This document shows, one piece after another, positions 33,832 to 45,600 of a DNA stretch of 64,000 nucleotides (position 1 is its first letter; every line of letters begins with the position of its first letter). The notes under the pieces are model-generated. The model was not told the DNA's origin. It did no database searches and saw only the letters and a program-made list of their open reading frames with translations. The stretch spans positions 72,338,986 through 72,402,985 of the forward strand of contig CM018693.1 in assembly GCA_009363875.1 (NCBI GenBank), in the 5' to 3' direction. The translations under genes were made by a program, and so were the position numbers. This stretch comes from Mikania micrantha (lineage: Eukaryota > Streptophyta > Magnoliopsida > Asterales > Asteraceae).

Positions 33832-36800
33832 TGTCACACCCCGAGCCGGCGGGGTTGGATCAAAGTCCCCGTCGGGCGGAAGGTTCCCGGGGCGCGATAT
33901 CGTGAGTGATAATCAAAAGTGATCAGATTGTTTACATTGCACATGATATAAATGAGAACTGCTAAATAGAATAGAATTACAAAGTTAAATTACATCCGAA
34001 TCGTTCATAATTTAACAATGTAAATCTATCATAAACATCATAAAATAACTATCTTGCAACTGCACAAGATATACAAAATAATGGTATGATGATGTTTCCG
34101 AAAATATGCAGGTCCAAAAATACTAAGTCTTATATCTGAAGTCCTAGTCCAAAAGCATGCAAAAATAATAAGCTTCCTAGTTGACCTGTTCGTCACCTGA
34201 GAAGTCATGCAAAAAAAAATCAACACATGGTTGGTGAGATCATATAGTTTAAAGTTGGAAAATGATTTGTAAACCTCTTCCGGTAAAGACCTTAACCTCA
34301 TTAACTCCACATGTAAAATCCGGATCGGTATGCTTATATATAGGGCATATGTAGGGTCGAACTTACCGCCCGCCCAGCCACCGTCCCACCACATACTGAT
34401 CCGTATATGACATTGTTGTTAATGATAGTTAAGCATTTTTACCCTTCTCATTAAACCCAAAAATCCTTCTGTTCTTTGTCCCTGTAATTACAATCATTTG
34501 AAATCCTTGTTGATTTCATAAGTTCATCACAAAATATGATCAACCACAGCAATTGTAGAAACAGTTATAAATGCTTAATTAAATAAATAAATAAACATTT
34601 AATAAAATCTAAGTCCTAATGATTGGGCCTTGGTCAACTCGAGTAGACTAGTTTTTCAATCAAGGTACTTAGTAGTTAGGGGATTCTGTAAATATCATCA
34701 AACATATGACCTACAATTCAAACGGTCTTGCTAGGACTTCTTGAAATGTAGGATTTCTTGTTTCGTACTTGATTCGTTTTGATTCGTTGGCATATGTTAT
34801 CTTTGATATTTCCCATACTTTCCCCAGAAAATGATTTATTGATTTGTCTGATTTTGTTACAAGATGTACCTGATTCGTTGATCATGAAATACTAGATTCG
34901 TTGATCAAATGTACTCTTGGTTCGTTGTTCATCAAACACTTGATTTGTTGAACATCGAATATTAACTTTGCAAAGATTGTTTCGTTTGATTTGTTGAACC
35001 TCCAAACGTGTTTTGTCAAAATGTTTCGTTTGATTCATTGAACTCACTCACTTGATTTGTCAAAATGTTTTGTTTGATTCGTTGAAATCACCCACTTGAA
35101 TTGTCAAAATGTTTCGTTTGATTCGTTGAACTCACACACTTGATTTGTCAAAATGTTTTGTTTGATTCGTTGAAATCACCCACTTGAATTGTCAAAAATG
35201 TTTTGTTTGATTCGTTGAAATGTTTAGTTTAACCCAATTATCCACTTAAGTTATAAGTAGATGGATTTAGTAAAAACCTGCATAAAATTCACCCAGACAT
35301 GATTCTAGGTTAACAATTTACATATAAAACATATGTTAAATAAAAGCATCTAAGTAAACAATTTAAATAAAACAGTTTACGCATGCTTCTCAGCCCCGCG
35401 TTTTAAAACAAAAATGTTAGAAAAGGGGCAATGAACTCACCTGTGTTGATGTCTAATGTACTATCACAGAATGCACACTCTTGTTTGTAGACTAAGTATC
35501 TTCAGTTCCTGGGTTATTTTATAAGAATTCGAATACGATAAGTATGCGTATTTGTCGTCATGTCTAAGGCTTGGTCTCGGTGTGTGTAACTAAGTGTCCT
35601 AACACTAGTGTGAACTTAAAACTTACTCTTCTAATCTAACTTAGATACCCATTTAATAACCCAATCCCATAAATAATTACAACATGTCATGATTACTAGG
35701 TTTTTAATTAATGTCATTTTAAGTTAATATAATCTTTAGAAATCATGAAATTTAACTAATAAAGTTTATAAACCATTTCCTTTTTTTTAAAATTTCATTA
35801 CTTGAATTAAACCAACTTTTAACATTTAATGGGCTCTAATTAAGTCCCATTGGGCCCAAATAAGCCCAATTATCATATTTGAGTTCTTTGCTTCACTTAA
35901 CATGGCCCACTTAAGCCCGTAATTGGTGTTTGTTTTCTTATTGATCACCTTTCAAGTCTCTTGCATGATTTGACATGGTCCAATAACTTACACAAGTTAA
36001 TTATCCATGTTGAGTCCCTTCCATAAGCTAGTGTTAGAGATTTAGTTAGCCCCTCATACTTTATGTAGTAGTTTTTGTGAAATAAAACCCTACTTATTAG
36101 CCCATGCACAGACCCACATAATCTATTTCATGCATTAAACCACCCTAGATCACTAGGTTTCATCGAATTCAAATTCCATGTTCCAAAGAGCAGCGAACCT
36201 ATGTGCAAAAGAGTTAGGTTCGGCTCCATACAAAGGTTCGGCCGCATGCATGCATTCAACGTAAGGTTCGTTAGTACTAGGTTCGTTCAAGGGAAGAAGG
36301 TTTGGCCATCATATATAAAAGGTTCGCTTTTCTTTAACTGCTGATTCTTAGGTTCGTGACTAAGATGGTTCGTCCGAAAGATTCAGGTTCGCTAGTGAGT
36401 TAGGGTTCGGCCAAGCTTAACCTCCACGAACCTTTAAGGTTCGGCTGAGTTAGAAATCCCTAGGTTCGTCTTCATATAGGTTCGCCTGGTCCCTGGTTTA
36501 TGTCTAAGGTTCGGTGCAGGGTTCGGCGGTTAGGTGGCTAGCTTTAGGTTCGTTGCAGGCCAATACAGGTTCGGTGCAGGGTTGCACAGATTCGGCCCAG
36601 TCTCGACAGGTTCGCGAACCAGACTGCATGTTCGTTAGTGAAGGGTTCGTTTCACAAAGAGAAGGTTCGTTCGGACAAGGAAGGTTCGGCTAGGGTTCCC
36701 TCTCTATCACCATTAGGTTCGGCCGGCTGCTGTTGGGTTCGGCCGATGGATTTCACGAACCTGTAACTTCCCACGGATTTCATCACCATCGTAGGGAGCT

Positions 36801-37824
36801 CAAACCAGTTACAAACCCATTCCTAACACTGCCTATATGTGTATAATACCTTAACCCAAGTGTTTTAAGTGTTTATAACCGGTTAACACCACCAAAACTC
36901 CTAGGGGTCGACACACACACCAAAACCAAACATAAATCAAAGTTTTACCTTAAAATTAGTGGGTAACCGCGTGAAATCCTTGTACTTCCTTGATCCTCAT
37001 AGTGTGGTGATCGTATTGACTCCAATAACGCTCAAATCCGTTGGGAGATGGGTGAGATCTTCTAGAGAGAAGGTGGAGAAACGATTTCTAGAGAGAGAAA
37101 GAGTTTGAACGTGAATGAGAGAAGGAAAGGGGGTTGGTGGTGGTGGATGGAAAATAAATGCTTCATTAATGACTTAGAGTATAATCGGTTGCCCGGTCTC
37201 GTTTGGTTTCGCGTAAAATGCCGGTTTCGCGTAGTTTTCATCATGAAACGACTCGGTTACATAAAATAATGTTTATAAATTATTCTAAGTTGTGATTCCT
37301 AATAAATTAACTAATGTCTTTTATTTATTTTAAATTTTCAAAATATTAATTAACTGTTTAAATCGAATCGTACGGTCGTCGCGCGTATTCGTTCGAATCG
37401 TCACCCGTACGAACACGGCGATAACTATACTATTCAATATTGTTTTCTAATTATTGGATATTATTCAGAACGTTAAACCTTCAGATACATTCGTACAGAT
37501 CGTCATCTATACGAATAACCCGTCAATTTAGCATTCACATAACAACATCCGTTCTGTTTTGTTCTATACAGCCTCACATACGTTTATACATAATAAATCC
37601 TAACAAATAATGACATGATGGTTCTGTGTTGTCAGATATTTATCTGACTCAAGAACCATAGTTCTGAACCTTGTTTCTGTTAAAGGTTTATGAACTTGTT
37701 GTTTGATAACACAAAATGATATGAATAGAAATTTCACTGAAATGTATGTGATTCGTACCTGTTTACTGTTCACGTTACTGTTTAAGATCACTGTTCCGGT
37801 GACGGTTCCGGCACTGGTGTTACA
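33832..37824 (-). repeat. Tekay-2 3' LTR (left copy)
   Basis: It runs from TGTCACACCCCGAGCC to CACTGGTGTTACA. It contains a reverse-complement TATA block near 34335, five 44-bp repeats (34985-35215), a splice-donor-like AACTCACCTG (35434), about two dozen GGTTCG words (36190-36770) and two GTCACC/TACGAA modules (37370-37530). It has ~80 bp at 34485-34565 that the right copy lacks. Confidence 0.92.
34975..35220 (+). repeat. 44-bp tandem repeats in alternating A/B variants (Tekay-2 left LTR)
   Basis: Five monomers with CTTGATTTGTCAAAATGTTT (A) alternating with CTTGAATTGTCAAAATGTTT (B), each ending TTTGATTCGTTGAA, give an 88-bp higher-order period. Confidence 0.85.
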
Positions 37825-37860
37825 GTCTCCCCTTGTTAGAGAAATTTCGTCTCGAAATTT
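37825..37860 (-). other. Tekay-2 polypurine tract and conserved hairpin
   Basis: On the minus strand AACAAGGGGAGAC abuts the LTR, forming the PPT. Next to it AAATTTCG-TCT-CGAAATTT (37842-37860) forms a perfect stem that overlaps the pol stop codon (37859-37861). Confidence 0.7.
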
Positions 37861-40006
37861 AAGTGTTGTTATCGGGTACCGCTTCCTCTTCAAACAGTTG
37901 GGGATATTTTAACTTCATGTGATATTCACGTTCCCAAGTAAACTCGGGTCCGCGCCTTGAATTCCATCGAACCTTTACAATCGGAATACGTCTTCGCCTC
38001 AGTTGTTTAACTTTGCGATCCATAATCTCCAAAGGTTCCTCGATAAAATGCAATTGTTCATCGACTTGGATTTCTTCAATCAGAATGACGAGAGACTCGT
38101 CAGCAAGGCATTTCTTTAAGTTCGAGACGTGGAACACGTCATGCACACCACTGAGTTCATCCGGTAATCTCAGTCTATACGCCACAGGACCAATACGTTC
38201 GATAATCTCGAACGGTCCCACGTATCGTGGTGCTAATTTGCCTTTCTTTCCAAAGCGTACTACGCCCTTCCATGGGGATACCTTCAACATTACCCGGTCT
38301 CCCACTTGAAATTCCAACGGCTTGCGCCGTTTGTCGGCGTAGCTCTTTTGTCTGCTCCTTGTTGCTTGTAGTCTTCTTTGAATTTGAGCAATCTTGTCAG
38401 TGGTTTCCTGAATAAGCTCTGGCCCAGTTATTCGATTGTCTCCAATTTCAGTCCAACAGATCGGTGATCGACATTTCCGGCCATAAAGAGCCTCGAATGG
38501 TGCACATCCGATACTGCTGTGATAACTGTTATTGTAGGAGAACTCAATCAGAGGCAAATGGGAATCCCAATTCCCACCGAAGTCCAATACACAGGTTCTT
38601 AACATGTCCTCTAGGGTTTGAATAGTACGTTCGTTTTGATCATCCGTTTGTGGGTGGTAAGCTGTACTCAGATTTAACTGTGTCCCTAGAGATTTCTGCA
38701 GTGATTGCCAGAACCTTGATGTAAATCTGCTGTCTCCATCAGAAATTATAGACAATGGCACACCGTGGCGTACCACTATCTCGTTGATGTACAATCTTGC
38801 CAGTTTATTCATCGTGAAAGTCTCACGCATTGGCAAGAAATGAGCAGATTTTGTCAAACGGGCAATGATCACCCAAATTGTATCATGACCACTGGAAGTG
38901 CGAGGTAGCTTGGTAATGAAATCCATAGCTATTTGTTCCCACTTCCAGAGCGGAATCTCAGGCTGTTCCAATAAACCTGACGGTCTCTGGAGTTCCGCCT
39001 TTACCTTCGCACACGTTAGGCATTGACCGACGTATTCGGCTATGTCTTTCTTCATTCCATGCCACCAATAAAATCCACGCAAGTCTTGGTACATTTTATC
39101 AGCGCCTGGATGAACAGAGTATTTAGTCTTGTGTGCCTCATCGAAGATAAGTTTTCTCAGTTCATCTACCGCCGGGATCCATATACGTTCCCGGTAGCAT
39201 ATCACTCCATCAGGCTTCGTGTCAAACTGTTTCTCTGCTCCGCAATCAAGTTCCTTCTTCAGATTACCTCGGTCAAGTGCTTCTTGTTGTGCTTGAATAA
39301 TCTTGTCACTTAAACTGGTCTGCACAGTTATCCCCATTGCTCTAACACGTAGGGGTTTGACCCGTTCCTTCCGGCTCAAGGCATCCGCTACAACGTTCGC
39401 CTTTCCCGGATGGTACTTGATCACACAATCGTAATCATTCAGAAGTTCGACCCAACGGCGTTGTCGCATGTTGAGCTCCTTCTGATCAAAGATATGCTGC
39501 AGACTTTTGTGATCAGTGAATATGGTACACTTGGTGCCATATAAGTAATGTCTCCAAATCTTCAAGGCGAAGATAACCGCTCCCAGTTCAAGGTCATGAG
39601 TAGTATAGTTCTTCTCATGAACTTTTAACTGTCTTGAGGCATAAGCAATAACTTTTTCACATTGCATTAGTACGCAACCTAGTCCCTGATGAGAGGCATC
39701 ACAGTATACAACAAAGTCATCGCATCCTTCTGGGAGAGATAGGATCGGAGCATTAGACAATCTTTGTTTTAAGGTCCAGAAAGCATCTTCTTGTTTCTGC
39801 TCCCAAACAAACGGTTCACTTTTCTGGGTTAGCTTAGTGAGAGGCAAAGCTATTTTAGAGAAGTTTGAGATAAACCTTCTATAATAACCCGCCAATCCCA
39901 GAAAAGACCGTATCTCCGTCGGTGTCTTCGGAGTGTCCCAGTTCTTTATCGCTTCAATATTGGCGGGATCTACGTGTATTCCCTCGCTGTTGACTATGTG
40001 ACCCAT
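37859..40006 (-). CDS. Tekay-2 RNase H, integrase and chromodomain (715-codon open frame)
   Basis: The frame opens within the RT thumb (FLGLAGYYRRFISNFSKIAL). RNase H is at residues ~85-215: VVYCDASHQGLGCVLMQ, DLELGAVIFALKIWRHY, TDHKSLQHIFDQKELNMRQ, VVADALSRKE. The integrase zinc finger (~290-345: HPGADKMYQDLRG, CLTCAKVKAE) and core follow. All three catalytic residues can be read (MDFITKLP; ISDGDSRFTSRFW; QNERTIQTLEDML), although WVIIARLTKSAH has Ala where the family usually has Asp. The GPF/Y module (RYVGPFEIIERIGPVAYRL) and a chromodomain (~660-705: EIMDRKVKQLRRRRIPIVKV, RGPEFTWERE) complete it. It is an open fragment of a polyprotein; the upstream part is out of frame. Confidence 0.9.
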   Translation of the reverse strand: MGHIVNSEGIHVDPANIEAIKNWDTPKTPTEIRSFLGLAGYYRRFISNFSKIALPLTKLTQKSEPFVWEQKQEDAFWTLKQRLSNAPILSLPEGCDDFVVYCDASHQGLGCVLMQCEKVIAYASRQLKVHEKNYTTHDLELGAVIFALKIWRHYLYGTKCTIFTDHKSLQHIFDQKELNMRQRRWVELLNDYDCVIKYHPGKANVVADALSRKERVKPLRVRAMGITVQTSLSDKIIQAQQEALDRGNLKKELDCGAEKQFDTKPDGVICYRERIWIPAVDELRKLIFDEAHKTKYSVHPGADKMYQDLRGFYWWHGMKKDIAEYVGQCLTCAKVKAELQRPSGLLEQPEIPLWKWEQIAMDFITKLPRTSSGHDTIWVIIARLTKSAHFLPMRETFTMNKLARLYINEIVVRHGVPLSIISDGDSRFTSRFWQSLQKSLGTQLNLSTAYHPQTDDQNERTIQTLEDMLRTCVLDFGGNWDSHLPLIEFSYNNSYHSSIGCAPFEALYGRKCRSPICWTEIGDNRITGPELIQETTDKIAQIQRRLQATRSRQKSYADKRRKPLEFQVGDRVMLKVSPWKGVVRFGKKGKLAPRYVGPFEIIERIGPVAYRLRLPDELSGVHDVFHVSNLKKCLADESLVILIEEIQVDEQLHFIEEPLEIMDRKVKQLRRRRIPIVKVRWNSRRGPEFTWEREYHMKLKYPQLFEEEAVPDNNT

Positions 40007-40802
40007 AAATTAAACTTCTCTTAACCAAAATTCACATTTAGAAGAACTTGGCATAAAGTTTCTGTTCTTTCAACAGCTCCAAGATTTTTCTAAGGTGTTG
40101 TTCATGATCTGCTTCGCTCTTAGAATAAATCAGGATGTCATCAATAGAAACAATGACAAACTGATCCAGATACGGCTTGCACACTCGGTTCATGAGATCC
40201 ATGAAAACCGCTGGTGCATTTGTCAATCCGAAAGGCATCACCATGAATTCGTAATGCCCATATCTGGTTCGGAATGCCGTCTTCGGTATGTCTTCGTCTT
40301 GAACTCGGAGTTGATGATACCCAGACCGCAAGTCAATCTTTGAGAAGTATTGCACTCCTTGCAGTTGGTCAAACATATCATCAATCCTCGGCAATGGATA
40401 CCGATTCTTGATGGTCAGTTTGTTCAGCTCCCTGTAATCTATGTACATTCTGAATGATCCATCTTTCTTTTTCACGAACAGGACCGGAGCTCCCCAAGGT
40501 GAGTAGCTCGGCCTAATGAAACCCTTGTCAAGTAATTCCTGTAATTGGTTAGACAATTCCTGCATCTCTGAAGGTGCTAACCGGTAAGGAGATTTAGCAA
40601 TAGGAGTTGCTCCAGGAATTAAGTCAATACGAAACTCTACCGGTCGCACAGGCGGCAAACCTGGTAGGTCTTCGGGAAATACCTCCGGATACTCTTTCAC
40701 AACCGGTACGTCTTGAATCTTTGTCTTGTCCTTCTCTTTTTCCACCACATGAGCCAAGAATGCAACGCAACGCTTCTGTAGGCACTTATGCGCTTTATGC
40801 AA
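40007..40802 (-). pseudogene. Tekay-2 reverse transcriptase, frameshifted
   Basis: The frame 40038-40802 carries the RT fingers and palm: EYPEVFPEDLPGLPPVRP, FVKKKDGSFRMYIDYRELNK, FSKIDLRSGYHQLRVQDED, FGLTNAPAVFMDLMNRVCK. The active site is FVIVSIDDILIYSK, with the Asp pair intact and a usually hydrophobic neighbour changed to Ser. The frame ends AKFF: an extra base near 40037 shifts it off the thumb, and a TAA near 40013 (EV-stop-FMGH) is a second break. A further frameshift near 40795 separates it from the protease frame. Confidence 0.88.
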
Positions 40803-41833
40803 GAGATGATTTTGACACTTCGTTTTGCTTGATCCCCTTTAACTTCCAACACGCGATTACTCGGCAATGGAATTCGAAGCAGCTTTTCAGAGCAAATGAC
40901 TTCCACTCGGTTAGAAGAAAGCCAATCCATTCCAACAATGATGTCGAAACTACCCAACTCCATCGGTATCAAATCGATGGTGAATGTATGACCATTGAGT
41001 GTCAATGGGCAATTTCTATAAATTGTACTAACTGTAATCTGCTTTCCGTTAGCTACCTCTATAATGTAAGGGGAATCTAACTGTTCCTCTATAGAATCTA
41101 ATTGACATGCAAAATCGGTAGAGATAAAACTCTGATCCGCACCAGTATCAAATAGAACAGATGCATAAAAGTCATGTAAGAGAAACGTACCAGTGACCAC
41201 ATTTGGGTCCTGGCGTGCAGCTGGTGTTCCGATGGCAAAGGCTCGTCCACGGGGTGCTTGAACTGCTGGTTGTGCCTTATTCAGGCAGTTCTTCGCAAAG
41301 TGGCCTTGTTCGCCACAGTTATAGCATCCACCGTTGTTTTGATTAGCTGGTGGAGGGAGAGCCAAAGCAGCTTTATTGACTGCTTGGTTAGGTGTCATCC
41401 GGCAGTGTTGGACCCAATGGCCCTTTCTTCCACATCCCGTGGATTGCTTGCAGGGAGTGTCCGCAGTATGATGATATTGACACTTGGCACACAGAGGAAA
41501 CGTGCAAGTGTAGGGTTTTCGGTTGGGGTTCTGTGGTGCCGCTGCTACTTGTTGAAGAGGTGTGGCCACCGTGTAGTTCTTGATGGTCTTCTGTTTCTTC
41601 TTCTGATGGTGGTGGGGTTTCTTTGAAGACTCAGCTTTGTTCTTGCTGGGCTCAGCCTCCTTCTTTAGAACTCCAGAGGCTACCATAAGGTCAGTGAGTT
41701 TCCCAGACAATCTCACTGCAGACTCGACAGTGGTAGGGTTGGCTGCAACAACCGTGCCCTGAATGCAGACGGGAAGTCCGCCTACATATCTGTCTATCCT
41801 CTTCTCTAAAGATGGTACCATGTCTGGCACCAA
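40697..41833 (-). pseudogene. Tekay-2 gag C-terminus and protease
   Basis: The 378-codon frame contains gag's late core (YVGGLPVCIQGTVVAANPTT), a Lys-rich stretch, two zinc-binding parts (CAKCQYHHTADTPC and a degenerate TGCGRKGHWVQHC; CCHC knuckle CYNCGEQGHFAKNC) and the protease. The protease has VLFDTGADQSFISTDFAC and GSFDIIVGMDWLSSNRVEVI. This matches the Tekay-1 stretch that the Copia element interrupts. Its end overlaps the RT frame because of the frameshift at ~40795. Confidence 0.88.
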
Positions 41834-42527
41834 AGCAACTAACTCGTGCTAACGAGTAGTGTACCCCATGTGATCAGCCCCCTTCATCACATGGTTGGAT
41901 AATTCAACCTCTAGTTTCTCCAACTAGTTCTTGGGGCAGAATTCTGTTCTCAGCAACGTCTTAAAGTCTTCCCATGGCATGGCCATAGCTTCCTCGGGCA
42001 TTGATCTGACCATTCCACCATGTCAGAGCCCGTTTGTTGAATGTTCCAGATGAGTAGTGGACCTTGTGGTGTTCTGGACAGCTGTAGAGGTCCAGGGTTG
42101 TCTCGATCTTCTCAATCCATTGGATTAATCCAACGGCTCCTTCAGACCCGCTAAAGCTGGGTGGCTTACATCCTACAAATGACTTGTAGGAGTAATGGGA
42201 TGAACCTCCAGTATTTCCACTGTCTTCTCCAGATGAGTTTCCAGTGTTGTTGATTTCATTTCGAAGACGAAGGAACATCTCCGGTATTGCCTCTTTCATC
42301 TGATTTGTCATCTGGCTACTCAGTAACGTCACCAGAGCAATAGTAGCAGGATCCAGAGTTGGTGTTGTGCTCAAGCCTGGTGGTGGGTTGAGTGGAGGAG
42401 GAACAAATGGAGGAGGAGGAGGTGGCGGTGGTGAATCAGGTGGTGAAGGAGTAGATGAATGTGGTGCTAAGTCTTGCGGTGGTGGAGGCAACAAGGGAGG
42501 CTGTCTTCTCGGCGGCATTCTGATCAT
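41834..42527 (-). pseudogene. Tekay-2 gag N-terminus, frameshifted
   Basis: The frame 41961-42527 starts MIRMPPRRQPP (the inner Met corresponds to the Tekay-1 start), with a long Pro-rich segment (residues ~5-60), then DPATIALVTLLSSQMTNQMK. The gag core follows: YKSFVGCKPPSFSGSEGAVG, QWIEKIETTLDLYSCPEHH, KRALTWWNGQINA. A frameshift near 41990 and a stop near 41850 break it before the downstream frame. Confidence 0.87.
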
Positions 42528-42694
42528 AACCGATATAGTTATCGGTTAGTGCAATGATCGAATTCAGAAGACAGTATGCAAATAAGTCTTAAGTCCTATG
42601 TTCTATACATGCAGGGTCCCTAGGTTATAGTCTAGGCCAAACCGTTTAAATAAGTGACCTACATTTATCTATAACCATGGCTCTGATATCAATC
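42528..42694 (-). other. Tekay-2 5' leader and primer-binding site
   Basis: The PBS at 42680-42692 reads GCTCTGATATCAA, one change from the tRNA-Met complement (ATACCA to ATATCA). The leader otherwise resembles that of Tekay-1, with shared GGGTCCCTA and GTCTAGGCCAAACCGT. Confidence 0.85.
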
Positions 42695-45600
42695 TATCAC
42701 ACCCTGAGCCGGCGGGGTTGGATCGAAGTCCCCGTCGGGCGGAAGGTTCCCGGGGCACGATATCGTGAGTGATAATCAAAAGTGATCAGATTGTTTACAT
42801 TGCACATGATATAAATGAGAACTGCTAAATAGAATAGAATTACAAAGTTAAATTACATCCGAATCGTTCATAATTTAACAATGTAAATCTATCATAAACA
42901 TCATAAAATAACTATCTTGCAACTGCACAAGATATACAAAATAATGGTATGATGATGTTTCCGAAAATATGCAGGTCCAAAAATACTAAGTCTTATATCT
43001 GAAGTCCTAGTCCAAAAGCATGCAAAAATAATAAGCTTCCTAGTTGACCTGTTCGTCACCTGAGAAGTCATGCAAAAAAAAATCAACACATGGTTGGTGA
43101 GATCATATAGTTTAAAGTTGGAAAATGATTTGTAAACCTCTTCCGGTAAAGACCTTAACCTCATTAACTCCACATGTAAAATCCGGATCGGTATGCTTAT
43201 ATATAGGGCATATGTAGGGTCGAACTTACCGCCCGCCCAGCCACCGTCCCACCACATACTGATCCGTATATGACACTGTTGTTAATGATAGTTAAGCATT
43301 TTTACCCTTCTCATTAAACCCAAAAATCCTTCTGTTCTTTGTCCCTGTAATTATAAATGCTTAATTAAATAAATAAATAAACATTTAATAAAATCTAAGT
43401 CCTAATGATTGGGCCTTGGTCAACTCGAGTAGACTAGTCTTTCAATCAAGGTACTTAGTAGTTAGGGGATTCTGTAAATATCATCAAACATATGACCTAC
43501 AATTCAAACGGTCTAGCTAGGACTTCTCGAAATGTAGGATTTCTTGTTTCGTACTTGATTCGTTTTGATTCGTTGGCATATGTTATCTTTGATATTTCCC
43601 ATACATCCCCCAGAAAATGATTTATTGATTCGTCTGATTTTGTTACAAGATGTACGTGATTCGTTGATCAAGAAATACTAGATTCGTTGATCAAATGTAC
43701 TCTTGGTTCGTTGTTCATCAAACACTTGATTTGTTGAACATCGAATATTAACTTTGCAAAGATTGTTTGGTTTGATTTGTTGAACCTCCAAATTTGTTTT
43801 GTCAAAATGTTTCGTTTGATTCATTGAACTCACTCACTTGATTTGTCAAAATGTTTTGTTTGATTCGTTGAAATCACCCGCTTGAATTGTCAAAATGTTT
43901 CGTTTGATTCGTTGAACTCACACACTTGATTTGTCAAAATGTTTTGTTTGATTCGTTGAAATCACCCAGTTGAATTGTCAAAAATGTTTTGTTTGATTCG
44001 TTGAAATGCTTAGTTTAACCCAATTATCCACTTAAGTTATAAGTAGATGGATTTAGTAAAAACCTGCATAAAATTCACCTACACATGATTCTAGGTTAAC
44101 AATTTACATATAAAACATATGTTAAATAAAAGCATCTAAGTAAACATTTTAAGTAAAACAGTTTACGCATGCTTCTCAGCCCCGCGTTTTAAAACAAAAA
44201 TGTTAGAAAAGGGGCAATGAACTCACCTGTGTTGATGTCTAATGTACTATCACAGAATGCCCACTCTTGTTTGTAGACTAAGTATCTTCAGTTCCTGGGT
44301 TATTTTATGAGAATTCGAATACGATAAGTATGCGTATTTGTCGTCATGTCTAAGGCATGGTCTCGGTGTGTGTGACTAAGTGCCCTAACACTAGTGTGAT
44401 CTTAAGACTTACTCTTCTAATCTAACTTAGATACCCATTTAATAACCCAATCCCATAAATAATTACAACATGTCATGGTTACTAGGTTTTTAATTAATGC
44501 CGTTTTAAGTTAATATAATATCTAGAAATCATGAAATTTAACTAATAAAGTTTATAAACCATTTCCTTTTTATTAAAATTTCATTACTTGAATTAAACCA
44601 TCTTTTAACATTTAATGGGCTCTAATTAAGTCCCATTGGGCCCAAATAAGCCCAATTATCATATTTGAGTTCTTTGCTTCACTTAACATGGCCAACTTAA
44701 GCCTGTAATTGGTGTTTGTTTTCTTATTGATCACCTTTCAAGTCTCTTGCATGATTTGACATGGTCCAATAACTTACACAAGTTAATTATCCATATTGAG
44801 TCCCTTCCATAAGCCAGTGTTAGAGATTTAGTTAGCCCCTCATACTTTATGTAGTAGTTTTTGTGAAATAAAACCCTACTTATTAGCCCATGCACACACC
44901 CACATAATCTATTTCATGCATTAAACCATCCTAGATCACTAGGTTTCATCGAATTCAAATTCCATGTTCCAAAGAGCAGCGAACCTATGTGCAAAAGAGT
45001 TAGGTTCGGCTCCATACAAAGGTTCGGCCGCATGCAGGCATTCAACGTAGGGTTCGTTAGTACTAGGTTCATTCAAGGGAAGAAGGTTCGGCCATCATAT
45101 ATAAAAGGTTAGGTTTTCTTTAACTGCTGATTCTTAGGTTCGTGACTAAGATGGTTCGTCCGAAAGATTCAGGTTCGCTAGTCAGTTTGGGTTCCGCCAA
45201 GCTTAACCTCCACGAACCTTTAAGGTTCGGTTGAGTTAGAAATCCCTAGGTTCTTCTTCATATAGGTTCGCCTGGTCCCTGGTTTATGTCTAAGGTTCGG
45301 TGCAGGGTTCGGCGGTTAGGTGGCTAGCTTCAGGTTCGTTGCAGGCCAATACAGGTTCGGTGCAGGGTTGCACAGATTCGGCTCAGTCTCGACAGGTTCG
45401 CGAACCAAACTGCAGGTTCGTGAGTGAAGGGTTCGTTTCACAAAGAGAAGGTTCGTTCGGACACGGAAGGTTCGGCTAGGGTTCCCTCTCTATCACCATT
45501 AGGTTCGGCCGGCTGCTGTTGGGTTCGGCCGATGGATTTCACGAACCTATAACTTCCCACGGATTTCATCACCATCGTAGGGAGCTCAAACCTATTACAA

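Noticed and set aside
34038..34394. A 118-codon frame on the minus strand, repeated exactly at 42901-43257.
   Set aside because: It lies in the same LTR segment of both Tekay-2 LTRs; the identity reflects LTR duplication, and there is no protein motif.
36190..36770. GGTTCG words as RNA polymerase III B-boxes or tRNA-derived SINEs.
   Set aside because: The B-box needs GGTTCGANNCC; the copies here are mostly followed by G, T or C, and no A-box or tRNA fold is seen.
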